Of a stretch of 64,000 nt of DNA, positions 22,066-34,154 are shown piece by piece. This DNA is from Rhipidocladum racemiflorum (Eukaryota > Streptophyta > Magnoliopsida > Poales > Poaceae). The notes beneath the pieces were generated by a model that worked only from the letters and a program-made list of their open reading frames with translations, was not told where the DNA came from and ran no database searches. The stretch lies in contig JAYEVF010000027.1 of the NCBI GenBank assembly GCA_036346355.1, forward strand, positions 992,001-1,056,000, read 5' to 3'. Each line of letters starts with the position of its first letter. The stretch's first letter is position 1. A program made the position numbers and the translations under genes.

Positions 22066-23718
22066 TCGGATCTGAATATGAGGCAGGAGATGGTTAGAAT
22101 TGATCAAGGACTATAATGTTGGAATCCATTACCATCCCTGAAGGCCAACGTAGTAGCCGATGCTCTGAGTCGGAAAAGCCATACCGTGAGTACGTTGCTA
22201 GCCACAAGTCGGGATGAGTTATGTGAGGATTTCCTAAAATGAAGATTGAGGTGGTACCTAGCGGATTCTTGGCCACATTGGAAGTAAAGCCTACCTTAGA
22301 GGATCGATCCGAGAAGGGCGGAAGGATGATGACAAGATCCGCAGGATTAAGTTCATCAAGGAGGAAGGCAAGGCGGAGGACTTCAAGTTGGATGAGCAAG
22401 GCACGTTGTGGATGAAGGATCGCATTTGTGTGCCTAACAGGAAGGAGTTAAAGCAATCGATTCTCGAAGAAGCCCATGACTCCAAGTACTCAATTCATCC
22501 CGAAGCGCCAAGATGTATCAGATCTCAAGGAGAGATTCTCGTGGCCGAGTATGAAACGTGAAGTTGCCGAGCATGTTGCATTGTGCGACGATGCCAGAGA
22601 GTCAAGGCAATGCATCGAGACCAGCAGGATTGCTACATTGAAAATACCTGAGTGGAAGTGGGAGGAAATCGGAATGGATTTCATTACCGGTTTGCCAAGA
22701 CTCAAGGGGGTTATGACTCCATATGGGTTATAGTGGATCGCTTGACTAAAGTAGCCCATTTTATCCCCGTGAAGACCACTTACTCGGGAGACAAATTAGC
22801 GTAATTGTACATGATCAGATTGTCTGCTTGCACGGAGTGCCAAAGAGGATTGTATCGGATGCAGGTACCCAATTTACCTCAAGGTTCTGGAATAAGTTGC
22901 ATGAAGCCATGGGAACCCGCTTGAACTTCAAGATAGCTTATCATCCACAGACGGATGGACAGACCGAAAGAGTCAACCAGATTCGAGGATATGTTGAGAG
23001 CTTGTGCATTAGCTTATGCTACCTCTTGGGATAAGAGTTTGCCGTATGCCGAGTTCAGTTACAACAATAGTTATCGTGCTAGTTTACGATGTCACCTTTT
23101 GAGGCATCAGATGGTCGACCATGTCGGACGCCATTGAATTGGAATGAGACCGGCGAGCGCCGTGTCTTTGGGCCTGATATTCTTCAAGAGGCTGAAGAGC
23201 AGATCGCCATGATTAGGGAAAGGTTGAAGATAGCCCAATCACGACAAAAGAGTTATGCTGACAATCGTCGCAGGGATTTGAGTTTTGAACCAGAAGACTT
23301 TGTATACCTCAGAGTTACGCCTCTCAGGGGAGTTAAGAGGGTCCATGCTAAAGGGAAACTCGCACCCCGTTATGTTGGACCATTTAAGATTTTGAGCCCC
23401 AGAGGCGAAGTTGCTTATCAACTGGAGTTGCCGCAGTCGTTAGCAGGAGTTCATGACGTATTCCATGTATCCCAGTTGAAGAAGTGTCTCCGAGTTCCTG
23501 AGGAACAGACACCGCTAGAGTCAATTGAGTTGCAAGATGATTTGACTTATAAGGAGCATCCCGTGAGGATTCTGGACACAATGGATCGAGAAACTAGAAA
23601 CAAGTCAACCCATTTCTGTAGAGTTCAGTGGAGCAACCATGAAGAAAGCGAAGCGACTTGGGAGCGCGAAGAGGATTTGAAGAAAGAGTTTCCAAACCTA
23701 TTCTGTAGTGAGCCCTGA
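22066..23718 (+). pseudogene. Tekay-1 integrase with chromodomain-like C-terminus
   Basis: Inserts cDNA into chromatin. The zinc-binding region is shifted (22476-22620). The core has WKWEEIGMDFITGLPR, RIVSDAGTQFTSRFW with the second catalytic Asp, and YHPQTDGQTERVNQ with the catalytic Glu. The longest clean ORF is the C-terminus (23089-23718): GPFKILSPRGEVAYQLELP (GPY/F-like module) and a chromodomain-like end RVQWSNHEESEATWEREEDL. Chromodomains steer chromoviruses to particular histone marks. The stop TGA ends at 23718. Confidence 0.88.
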
Positions 23719-23740
23719 ATCTCAGAGACGAGATTCTATT

Positions 23741-23750
23741 AAGGGGGGGA
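23741..23750 (+). promoter_or_regulatory. Tekay-1 polypurine tract
   Basis: AAGGGGGGGA four bases before TGTAACACC; plus-strand primer site. The same tract occurs before the Tekay-2 3' LTR. Confidence 0.88.
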
Positions 23751-23754
23751 GGTT

Positions 23755-24539
23755 TGTAACACCCCAAAATTTTTTCTTTTCTTAAATTCATGTGTGATTT
23801 GGCACTTTGGTGAATTTTTGGAATTTTCTGGAATTTATTTGGATTTATTTGGAATTTATTTGAATTTATTCCATTTTGAAATAATTAAAGAATTTAATTC
23901 TGCAAATAAAATTTTGTTGGAAACATTTTATTTGAGTCCAAAATGTTCCAAAGTATTTTCCAGAATTTTTCTGGAATTTTTTCGAGTCTTTTGCTATTTT
24001 TAATGAATTAAATGAATTACTGGGAATTATTTTAATTATTAAATCGCTGGAAAATCAATCGGTCGAGCATCGTTTCATCCGATCGAGCCCGAAGTCGACT
24101 CGAAGTTCGAGTCCGACCCGAGCCACGTGACTCGATCAAACCAAATTAAAATCTAATCGATCCCAACCGTTGGATCAAGATCCAACGGCCAGATTTCCGC
24201 ATCGCTTTGGCCGAATCCGGCCGGATCCGATCGCGCCACGCGATCGTGGCGTTGATCGTGCCACGTGGGCGGCGTCGTCGTCTCCGCCGAGTCCGAGCCG
24301 GACTCGCCACGCCGCGCCTTCGCCGTGGAGAACTAGGTTTCCGTGTCCGCATTTAACGCCGAGGCTATTTAAAGCCCTGGTCACGCCCCGAGGTTGCCCT
24401 CATCCGTGCGCACCCGTGTCCCCGAGCCATCTCGCCTGAGCCGTCGCCGTTTGCCCGTACGAGCTCGCCGTAGTTGGAGGTGTCCGCCGCGGTTTGCGCC
24501 GTTTTCCGCCGTCGTCCGTCGTCTTCCGCCGAGAAGGAG
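23755..24539 (+). repeat. Tekay-1 3' LTR, true left part (785 bp)
   Basis: Begins TGTAACACCCC and is nearly identical to the start of the 5' LTR; both share AAAATTTTTTCTTTTC and GGATTTATTTGGAATTTATT. It breaks off after GAGAAGGAG, where a second LTR start follows. Confidence 0.88.
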
Positions 24540-27500
24540 TGTAACACCCCAAAATTTTGCTTTTCTTAAATTCATGTGTGATTTGGCACTTTGGTGAATT
24601 TTTGGAATTTTCTGGAATTTATTTGGATTTATTTGAATTTATTCTATTTTGACATAATTAAAGAATTTAATTTTGCAAATAAAATTTTGTTGGAAATATT
24701 TTATTTGAGTTCAAAATGATCCAAAATATTTTCCAGAATTTTTCTGGAATTTTTCTGAGTCTTTTGCTATTTTTAATGAATTAAATGAATTACTGGGAAT
24801 TATTTTAAATATTAAATCGCTGGAAATCCAACTCGGGTCAAATCGTTTCATCCGACCGAGCCCGAGTCGACTCGAAGTTCGAGTCCGACCAGCCACGTGA
24901 CTCGACCGAACCCACTCCTAAACCTAATCAATCCCAACCGTTGGATCAAGATCCAACGGCCGAGATCCGCCTGCACGGCTGAGCCGTGTCCGACCCGAAC
25001 TCGTTCGCGCCCGGTCCGATCGGCCGCTGATCTGGACACGTGGACGGTTCTCGTGCCGTCTTCCCCGCCGAGTCCGAGCCGGACTCCGCCGCCGAGTGCG
25101 CCGCCGTAACCGACTAGGGCTCCGCCCTGAGCACGCCTCCCGGGGCTATTTAATGCCCGGATCGCACCCCGAGGACCGCCGTGACCTTGCGCTACTTTTT
25201 GCCTTAGCTTGCTAAACCCTAGCAGCCACCGCTTGCTCGGGATTGCTCGCCGTAGTAGCTTAGGGTATTGTGGTGGTTTTTCTCACCTTCCGCCGCCGTC
25301 GCCGCCGCCTCGAGAGAAGGAGGCCGTAATCGATCTCGAGCCAAGGCGACTTCGAGCGTGACCACGCACGCCGCCGGAGGAGCCCCGTAGCGCCGCGCTC
25401 TTGGTCATCGCCCCCGTCTCCGTGCCCAAGCCTCGCTGCGTTATCGCCGGACTTCAGCGAAGCTCGGTGAACCGCCGATCCAGACGGACGGTTGAGGTGA
25501 GTTCACGTGTTTTAAACCCGACAGATCTGACCGTTGGATCAAGATCCAACGGTTCACAATCGCCACGTGCCATAGCAGTGCTATTATAGGATTAGATCTG
25601 GACCGTCCGATCTAGATCGAACGGCCACGATCATCGAGTAGTTTTAACGTGTTAACCCTGGATCCAATCCGCGCCGTTGATTTTCAAACCAACGACCGAG
25701 ATTGCGCCACGTGTCGGGAAGATGGACCGACGCGGTCAGCGCCGTGTGCGTGTGAGCGCGTGTCCCTGACACGCGGGCCCGCGATGTCGAGGGGCCCACA
25801 CGCGTCGGTAGCGTTTGCGTGAGACCGCATGGCAGTGGGTCCCACCTGTCAGTCTCACGTGGAACCGTGGACCGGGTCCACCGTGGACCAAACCGCGCCG
25901 TGAGCTGAGCCCATGAGCCGGCTGACGTCAGCCAGCCAATCAGGAGCTGACACGTGTCCATGCTGACGCAATAATTAATTTCCGAAAAAGAAAATGATTT
26001 ATTAATTCGAAATATTGATTCAAATTTAGATTCAAACTTCAAACGCTTATAACTTTTGCGTTTCAACTCCGATTTGAGTGATTCAAATTTCTAAATTTGT
26101 ATAAAATTGAGATCTACCTAAATATGAATTTTATTTAATTTTTGGACTAAAGTTTTTCTCTGTAAAATTATTTAAATGATTATTTAAACTTTAAATAATC
26201 ATAACTTTTGCGTTTTAACTCCAAATTTGACGATTCCAGTTTCTAAAAACTCATAAAATTATGTTCTTTCTGTTTATGGATTTTATTTGGATGTTTGGAC
26301 ACTTTTTGCCTATTGTTTATTCGTGTATTTGCTATTTGCACGCTTTACGAGTAGACGTTGAAGTGCCGGAAGGATTCGAGGGAGAAGTATTGACTCAGGA
26401 TCCAACCCAAGACCAAGAGCAAGTACTTTTTGAAGGCAAGTTGTGCTTTGACCATGTTGATCCTATTTCGAAATCTATTTTGATTTAAACTATTGCATGC
26501 TAGTTCAATTAGAATGATACTTTGTTTAAACCTGGGGGTTAGATAAGTACCAATTTGCTGTATGACACCTTGATTATTTAAGTATGTGCCATGCCCCTTT
26601 GTCACCCTAGTTGTGGATTACTAGTTGGACATTATTAAATTGCCAACATGGGTTTTAGACCGTTGTAGTATACTGCTTAGACCTGCTACGTGCTCATGAC
26701 ATGATTTTGGACAATCAAATGTTAATATTGACTTAATGATATATTGAACCTGTTTTGGAAAAGTATCATGTGATGTTGATGGCACGTGGTGCATGGTAAT
26801 CAACTGGGGTTTGATAAACAGTTTCGGCCAGGGGCATGTGGCAAGAGTAATCAAGTGGGCGGTTGTGGCATTGGGAGTGTTGATTTGGTTCTTGGGTAGT
26901 CTTGCCCTGGTCACCCTAAGGACTTAACCTTGCAAGCCTTTGAACTGGGTCTAACGTGCAAACCACATGTCCGAATGGGACGGACCTAGTTGACTAAGTT
27001 GCTAATAACGCACTGTGGGACCTCGTGAGGTCAACTACACCCTTTGTGTATGTTGTACGGGGAGCGTGCAGTGGTCGAGGTCAGTACCCATCTAACGGTT
27101 GATTGGCCTAGACTTCGCCTTAGCGAAGGGAAGGGTTAGTCTTGCGCAATAACCTGGGAGGACCACTTGTATTGTTAGAGGTTTCCGAAAGACTTTGTTA
27201 CGAACTCGCCTTTGTGGTGTTTGACTCGTATCTTGTGGGTAAAGTGCATAACCTCTGCGAGAGTTTAGAATCTATTCGAATAGCCGTGTCCGCTGTATTG
27301 ACATCGCTCTGAATTACAATAAGGGTTAGATTTTCTCAAAAATAACTTGGGTTTGGAAAGTTGGGTTGGTTTAATAATGAAGATGATAGAAATGTGGTTT
27401 AGGATGGGGAAAATGTTTATTAAACTTCTTAAAAAGTTATTTATGCTTTGACTTGTTTCTACTGCTTTCGAATCTACTTATATTACTTTTCAAATGCTGT

Positions 27501-27968
27501 TTACTGCAAATATACCTTGAGCTATTCCTTTGTACCAAGCCATGCATATAGTATATTAGCTTGCATTCTGTGCATGACTTGCTGAGTACCAAGTACTCAC
27601 CCTTGCCTCAATACAACACCAGTTGAAGAGGAGACTACGCCAGCTTTGGAGGAGGAACTCCAAGGGGATCCGTCTACTTAGGGAAGCGAGCCCGATCATT
27701 GCCTCGTGGTATAATGGATGGCGCCACGGGTTATTTGATTTTCCGCTGCTATTATTTTTCTCTGAATAAGTTTCGCCTTGCGAGGCATATATTTGTAACT
27801 TGACCATAAGGTCGAGTAACCAGTTTGACTATTTAAATAAAGTACTTTGATAGTATCGAATGGTATGATTGTGATATTTACCGATGTTAAGACTGTGTGC
27901 ACTAGCGCGTTCCTGGACTAGTGTTGAATACACAGAGGGTCCGGATTTGCAAATTCGGGGTCCCGACA
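24540..27968 (+). repeat. Chimeric LTR: second copy fused into Tekay-1 3' LTR
   Basis: A second TGTAACACCCC start, 3429 bp to GGGGTCCCGACA. Its left part has AAAATTTTGCTTTTC as in Tekay-2 and differs from the Tekay-1 5' LTR; its last ~450 bp (from about 27510) again match the 5' LTR closely. This fits recombination between a later insertion and the original 3' LTR. Confidence 0.8.
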
Positions 27969-27973
27969 GCATG

Positions 27974-29060
27974 TTTCTTCAATTTCTTCATCCGTCCCAA
28001 TGATGTTCAGGTTATCTACATAGACAGAGATTATACAAAATCCATTCAGGGGTCGTTGTATAAATACACATGGACAATCTTCGCTGTTCGTGTAGCCTTT
28101 CTTGCAGAGAAAGTCACTCAAGCGATTGTACCACATTCTTCCTGACTGCTTCAGTTCATACAGTGATTTTTTCAATTTCACACTGTATAGATTTCTATTT
28201 GCTCTGTCTTGGTTCGGGATAGGGATACCTTCCGGTACTTTCATGTATATCTCCGAATCCAAGTTTCCATACAAATATGCTGTGACAACATCCATTAGCT
28301 TCATTCTCAACTTCAAGTTGACTGCCATTGAGATCAAGTATCTAAAGGTAATTCTTCCCATGACCGGAGAATAGGTTTCTTCATAATCAACCCTAGGACG
28401 TTGAGTGAAACCTTGAACAACAAGCCTTGCAATGGCTGTTGCTCTATTCATAGATTCTCCTATTGTTACAAAATTTATGGCCATTTCGTCATGGGGTGCT
28501 TCATGCACTTCTACTTGCTCTTCATTGCTATTTCCCATTCCAGGAGCAAGTTCCTTTAGTTTTTCTGCGCCAATGTGTGCGCACACATTATTTCTGGCGG
28601 CTTCTTCCAATGGAAGATTCAAATATGGAATTGCCTTTTCCACAGGCTTCTTTCTAGTGCCAGGTCTCAACTGGCTCCCCTTCTTGCTTTGGGGCACTTT
28701 TGTGATTGGTTGTGGTAAGTCCTCTTGCCCAGTTTTCCCCAGACGTCTCCGGGTACTTTGGGTTTGAGAAGCCAGATTTCCTGTTCTTTTTCTTTGAGGC
28801 CTCTGAACAGGATGAGGGATATCTTCTTTTTTCTTTGGTATTTCAACCCTCTCTGGTGCATTTCTTGCTGGTACATGCGACTTAACCATGCTCTTCAGAT
28901 CACAAAAATAATTAGGCATTTCATTTGCTAAATTCTGCAAATCGATTGTCTTCTTGATTTGCTTCATTAGTGCAAGGGTATGCGCGGGGATCTCTATGGA
29001 ATGCCACATGATTTCCCGGCATTTTTCATTCAATGGTTGCTTCATTAGTGCAAGGGTATG
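27974..29060 (-). pseudogene. Copia pol: integrase tail and RT
   Basis: The long minus frame starts at 29045; its last codons (27918-27968) are Tekay LTR and not copia. Order: a short piece of the region between integrase and RT (CREIMWHSIEIPAHTLALM), a basic linker, then RT: ATAIARLVVQGFTQRPRVDY, KLMDVVTAYLYGNLDSEIYM, KSLYELKQSGRMWYNRLSDF and VYVDNLNIIGTDEE. The catalytic motif is YVDN where copia RT needs YVDD, so this RT is inactive. It continues at 14570 across Tekay-1. Confidence 0.9.
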
Positions 29061-29152
29061 TGCGGCAGAGAAGCCTTTTGTCCCTTGGGGACTTTGTTGT
29101 TGATTTTGGCGTCCTTCGGATTCGAGGTCGAATCCTGTTGAAGGGGGGAGAA
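29061..29152 (+). mobile_element. Element X: last ~90 bp of internal region with PPT
   Basis: Short coding-like remnant (DFGVLRIRGRILLKGGEN near 29100-29152) ending in the polypurine tract AAGGGGGGAG (29141-29150) before the X LTR. Everything upstream of it in X is gone. Confidence 0.6.
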
Positions 29153-31539
29153 TGTGACACTACGGTATGGTGTGACATTATAAAATGTGAAATTAGAGAA
29201 TAAAACCTTACGGCTTGAGGTTTACTCGCGTTTTTGGGCCTTATGAAGTGATGTGTCACCACGGAGTGTCGTAACCTTATAAATGGTGCATGATGAGGTC
29301 AAAAACATTATGAAATATGGTATTAGAGGTTAAAACCATATGGTATGAGGTTTAATTGCGTTTTCGGGCCGTTTCCGGGAGTTTGGGCCTTTCCGGGGGA
29401 GTTTGGGCCTAAAAGAAGGGGTCGTGGGCTTTGGTGGGATGGAGTATGAGTCCATTTAGGACTAGGAGACTTGTGTGGGCTGGTAAAAGGGCCTCCCCCT
29501 GCCCTTGTTGCGCCCCACCCTGCACCTTGGGCGCCCCCACCTCTCCCTCCATGCCCTAGCCGCCACCCCCACCTCCCCCTCTCCCTTGCATGCGCCTCCA
29601 CCTCCCCCATTGCTCCCCTTTGCTCCACCACCTCTCCACCACCTCTCCTCCACCCCTTTCTGCCCTAGGGTAGCCTCCCCACCCCTGCACCTCGTGGATC
29701 CATCCATTGGAGCGAGGAGCGTGGAGCGAGGAGCGATCCGGGAGGAGTTTCGTTGGGATTTCGGTCGTCGGGCGAAGGTATGACCATGGGATTCCTTGGG
29801 GTTGATCTAGGTACTGTTCTAAGGGTGTTTATAAAGTTTTTAGATCAATTGGTGGTGCTGGAATTGAGTAAATTGGATTAGATCTAGATGTTGCCACGTT
29901 TCTGTTTTGGGACAGCATGAGCAGTCGACCTAGGGTTAAGTTTTTCGCCAATTTAAAGTCCGAATATGGCCGTACGGATGTTGAATAAATTGTAGATAAT
30001 TTCATTATATTTCAGTGGACATAAAGAACGTTAAATTCCGATCAGCCGTTTGAAAGTTATGGCTGTTTTACCGAGCGTGTTAAAATTTGTGACGTGATTG
30101 GAACAGATCACGGTATTTTGTAGATTAAACAACTTTAGAGTCCGAATCAGTCTTTCCCTATAACTAGAAAAAGTTGGGAAATTTCCTAAGATACGCGAGG
30201 ATGTACTCTTTTAATTCATTCGGAGTCCCAGAACTCAAGTTGTGCCTTTTGGAAGGCTGCTGTCCCGACGGGACAGAATCTCTGTTTTTAGGTTTTGCGA
30301 GTAGTTGGCTATGTCGGGGTAGATGAGGGTTTGCGTACTGTTTTATGGACATGATTGTGAGTGTGTGGTACCTTTGTGCAGGTGGTGTGACCCCAGGAGT
30401 GCCTTCTACTTCCCGCCAATCCGTTGCCCGTGGTTGAGGCAAGTGTATTGTAATGGATAGCGATTGTAGGTTGTTTGATTGATTGAGATTGAAGTTTGAA
30501 TATATGATATGTTCACATGCCATGCTTTAATATTTGCCATTGATAGGATGAGTATGTTTAGTATGTGATGATGCCATGTGTTAATGTACAAGTTATCCAT
30601 GATGATGCCATGTGTTAATGTACACGTTAAATATGATGTTGGCATAAATGCATACATGGCATGTTACATGGCTCGGGCGGTGAGAAAGTCATAACTAGTC
30701 CGGGGAAGGTCGGTGAGAAAGTTATGACTAATCCGGAAAGCCAATGAGTAAGTCCTGCATCGTGATTCCATCCCCCGCGGTGTGGAGAAGCGAGGAGTAG
30801 GCACCCTCCATCTTCGGGATGGAAGGGGGGAGAGGGTGCACACCGACGGGTGTGTACTCAACCATACCGGTATGAGTTTCCAAGAGACATGTGCATCGCA
30901 TTGCATTACATTGCATTGCATTATATGAGGATGTTATATGAGGATGATTTATGATGATGTCAATGATATGCTTACACTATGAATATGAGATGTGTATGAT
31001 GTTGTATGTGAAAAGTGGTGATGAAGGTATTGGAATGTGTTTTCTTGTTCCATTGCAATATACTTGCTGAGTGATGAACTCACGCTTGTGTTTATGTTAT
31101 TTTTCTTAGGTACCATGAAACCAGCATGCGGGAAAAAGGGTTTAGCTACACATCTACACGTAGCTCCACACAAATTAGACAGTGTTTTCATTTGGAGTCA
31201 TGATAATGAAAGTATTGCCATGGAACTTGGAGAATTGCTTAACTGTGTGCTCGGTCTTACTATTTGATTTGTTTAGCTCATGAAGTGGTTGAATACTTTA
31301 TCCTAGACTTATATTGTTGCTATGTCACATGTTATTGCTGTTTTAGATGCTTTCCATTATGATATAACTTGTGATACTTTGTTGATGCTCCGAATCATGG
31401 AAAAACAAAGGAGATGCTGCCAAAATTTTCGGTATTAGCATTTGTTCCTTTGCTGTAATATACTTGTAATTGTGGTATTTAGAGGTTGCTTAGTCTATGT
31501 TTGGTAGCATTCGGGCATATTAAATGCCGGGGTGTTACA
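29153..31539 (+). repeat. Element X 3' LTR (2387 bp)
   Basis: Starts TGTGACAC and ends GTGTTACA, near-perfect inverted ends. Carries direct duplications near 29185/29325 and 30590/30630, and a CT-rich GC block (29485-29700). CTTGCTGAGTGATGAACTCACG near 31067 resembles the CTTGCTGAGT...ACTCAC motif of the Tekay LTRs, so X is probably a related chromovirus. ORFs inside are chance. Confidence 0.7.
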
Positions 31540-32005
31540 CATGCGTGACTCGGATCGGCCAGAATATTATAAAAGGGCAAGCTCTGGGCGGAAAAAGGAT
31601 CCAATCTCAACACAACACACATCTACTTTTTACAAGCCTTTTTACATCGTTTTAGATTTACAAACCTCCCTGCAAATCGACGGAATCAACAGAGTTGCGC
31701 ATCGCCGATTGTTGGTTTTGGCCAATTTCGTCCCAGGTTCGATCTGCTTTGTTTTGTTGCGCATCGCCTTCTCAAAGCCGATTTTGCCTTGTACCCGGAT
31801 TAACCGCCAGGTTAATCTAGTTATCCCCTGATTGGCTTTTAGCCGACTAGCGTCAAGCCGATAACCCTCGTTTTTATCGGCTTTGATTACTTACTATCTC
31901 TACCTTGTCAATTCCAGGTCAAATTGACTGGCACGCCTTGCAAACTCGGTGTTTGTCTTGTGTTTTCGAGGCTAGAAACCCTGCTTCACGTTTTTAGCGC
32001 GAATA
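31540..32005 (+). repeat. Tat-1 5' LTR, 5'-truncated
   Basis: CATGCGTGACTCGGATCGGC onward matches 42357-42810 with a 12-bp insertion (AAGCCTTTTTAC near 31631). It lacks the first ~152 bp present in the 3' LTR. Confidence 0.88.
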
Positions 32006-32010
32006 TATTT

Positions 32011-32028
32011 TGGCACGCCCAGTGGGAC
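32011..32028 (+). promoter_or_regulatory. Tat-1 primer binding site
   Basis: TGGCACGCCCAGTGGGAC lies 5 bp after the LTR end. The position fits a PBS; I cannot name the tRNA with certainty. Confidence 0.6.
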
Positions 32029-32041
32029 AACGAAAATAAAG

Positions 32042-34154
32042 ATGTCATCAACCGATAAGCCTGCAGTCACCGCCGATATCAACACGGATGCTATAATCGC
32101 ACCGAAAATGGCCGATTTAAATCCCGAGCAGCGGAAAGAGATCGAAGATCGAAAGGCAGCCTTGGAGGAAATGATGTTGCGGTGTTTCCAGAAAACACGC
32201 CGAGGCGTTACTCAGAAGGCTGCACTTCCAACAATCAACCCTATCGGCGATTCGCCATTTGATCCGGTAAGCCGATATGCACCTGCTCAAGTTGATCTGT
32301 CGAATATGATTGAGCAATCTGTTCATCATGCACTAATTAACCAGTCATCGGCTCTAGTGTCTATGTTGAAACCGATGATAGAAAATAGTGTAAAAACAAT
32401 TGCTCAGGAATTGGCTGTGTCTGGGAGCCTACTAGATCCATTGCAAGCCCTCCCTACGTACCCAGTATACTCCATAACACCCAATACCAACACAGTAAAT
32501 GCGTCGGCACACACACCTATCATGGTGCCGACTCAGCCTACTGTGTTAAAACCTAGTTCGCAAAAAGACGGAATTGCGCACTACCATGGACATACGGATG
32601 GGGCAAAAATGAGTATGCCAAACCCATCGAATGAACTTGGTGTTGGTTTGTCGGCTTCTCGGCCGATCGAAACAGATCACGTTCCACAATCGTAGGGAAC
32701 CGCAGTCAGAAACCAAGCGCCGTATAGAATAGTGCCTCACATTGAGCCTCTTGCACCTATACCCGATAGGTTGGTTTTTAGAAACCACGACAATGACCAA
32801 GTGCCAAGACCCCCTGCAGCACAGTTTGGGCAACGACCCGAGTTCGCACTCGGGGGGCAGGGCGTGAACAACGAAAATTGGCAGTGTCCGGTTGTACCGC
32901 AAGCCGACAATGTCAATTGAGCGGAACAAATTGCTAATGTTTTAAGAGAACAGTTCGGTTTACAGCCTAAAGGAAGGGTAATCGGCTATAGGAAGCCGTA
33001 TCCCGACTACATAGATCGCATACCGTATCCACACAACTTCAGAATACCAGACTTCGCCAAATTTTCGGGCGATCATTCCGTTACCACCATCGAACATATC
33101 GGGCGATTTATGGCTCAGTGTGGGGAAAGCTGCACATTCTGACAGATTGAGGATTAGGCTATTTCCTTTGTCATTATCCGGTGCAGCTTTTACTTGGTTT
33201 ACCAATTTGCCTCCGAATTCAGTTCATATTTGGAATGATTTGGAAAGCCGATTTCATGAATACTTCTTCTCGGGAACTATGGAACTTAGAATTTCTGATC
33301 TTAGCTCGGTCCGACAGAAGTACGGCGAATCGGTTTCTGACTACATTAGAAGGTTTAGAGGCGTGCGAAATAGATGCTTCAGTGTAACATTACCCGATGA
33401 TCAATTAGCCGACCTAGCATTTCAAGGGCTAATCCCGCCATTAAAAGAGAAATTGTCAGGCCAAGAATTCCCCGATCTAGGCCACTTACTCCATCGCGTA
33501 TCGGCACACGAAAGCCGATATGCAGAAAACAAGGGGTTTAAGGACAGATTTAGATCAAGTGGTAATGAAAAGGCCAAGGTAAACATAGTAGAGTATAATT
33601 CAAGCGACACTTCTGAGGATGAAGAGGCAGGAATAAACATAGCCGAGTGGACCAAGGGTTCCAAAAGGTCGCTCGTGTGCTCTTTACTCAAGCCGACAAA
33701 AAATAAGGCAGAAGTTAAGTATTCATATGACGTATCGAAGTGTGACAAGATATTTGATTTATTGCTACAAGAAAAAATCATAAGGCTACCAGAAGGACAC
33801 GTCATCCCATAGGCCGAAGAAATTAAAAAGCGAAGGTACTGTAAATGGCACCATTCGTTTTCACATAATACTAACGATTGCAATATTTTTCGACAACAGA
33901 TTCAATCGGCTATCGCCGATGGCAGATTGAAGTTCGCAGAGGAATCGGCTATGCAAATAGATGTGAATCCTTTTCAAATCAACATGGTTCAATGCTCACA
34001 GAAAGGAAAGGGACCTGCGGAAGAAGATATCAAGCCGACTAAAAAAGTTGAGATGCGGTCAAAAGGAGACGAAACAGTGCAAATTACTATCGGCTCTATA
34101 CAAATAGAGGCCGATAAGAACGGGCAGAACTCAAGAACAGTGAAACCAAGATGA
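32042..34154 (+). pseudogene. Tat-1 gag
   Basis: The N-terminal ORF 32042-32695 (MSSTDKPAVTADINTDAIIA) ends at a TAG, continues in frame to a TGA at 32918, then shifts at about 33120. The Retrotrans_gag domain covers 33040-33560: FRIPDFAKFSGDHSVTTIEH, AAFTWFTNLPPNSVHIWNDL, YGESVSDYIRRFRGVRNRCF. Stops at 33810 (TAG) and 34152 (TGA) follow. CKWHHSFSHNTNDC near 33840 looks like a zinc-knuckle relic. Frames are otherwise well kept, unlike the Tekay copies. Confidence 0.85.

Larger units (their letters stand above)
14571..27968 (+). mobile_element. Tekay-1: Ty3 chromovirus (Tekay/Del type) nested in copia pol
   Basis: Flanked by the 5-bp TSD GCATG (14566-14570, 27969-27973). Parts: 5' LTR 14571-18074, PBS 18079-18091, orf0 18294-19012, gag from 19297, pol to 23718, PPT 23741-23750, 3' LTR in two pieces (23755-24539 and 24540-27968). 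A chromodomain-like end of integrase and LTRs of ~3.5 kb place it in the chromovirus branch, most like Tekay. It splits copia RT, so it is younger than the copia element. Confidence 0.92.

Noticed and set aside
26261..26488. Small ORF (MDFIWMFGHFLPIVYSC...) found in three LTR copies (also 50527, 59703)
   Set aside because: Shared because the LTRs are copies; tails differ by frameshift and no domain is seen.
27918..27968. C-terminal residues of the copia RT ORF
   Set aside because: These codons are Tekay-1 LTR end; copia stops at 27974.
29323..29783. Overlapping ORFs in element X LTR
   Set aside because: Low-complexity Pro/Gly strings from a CT-rich block; non-coding LTR.
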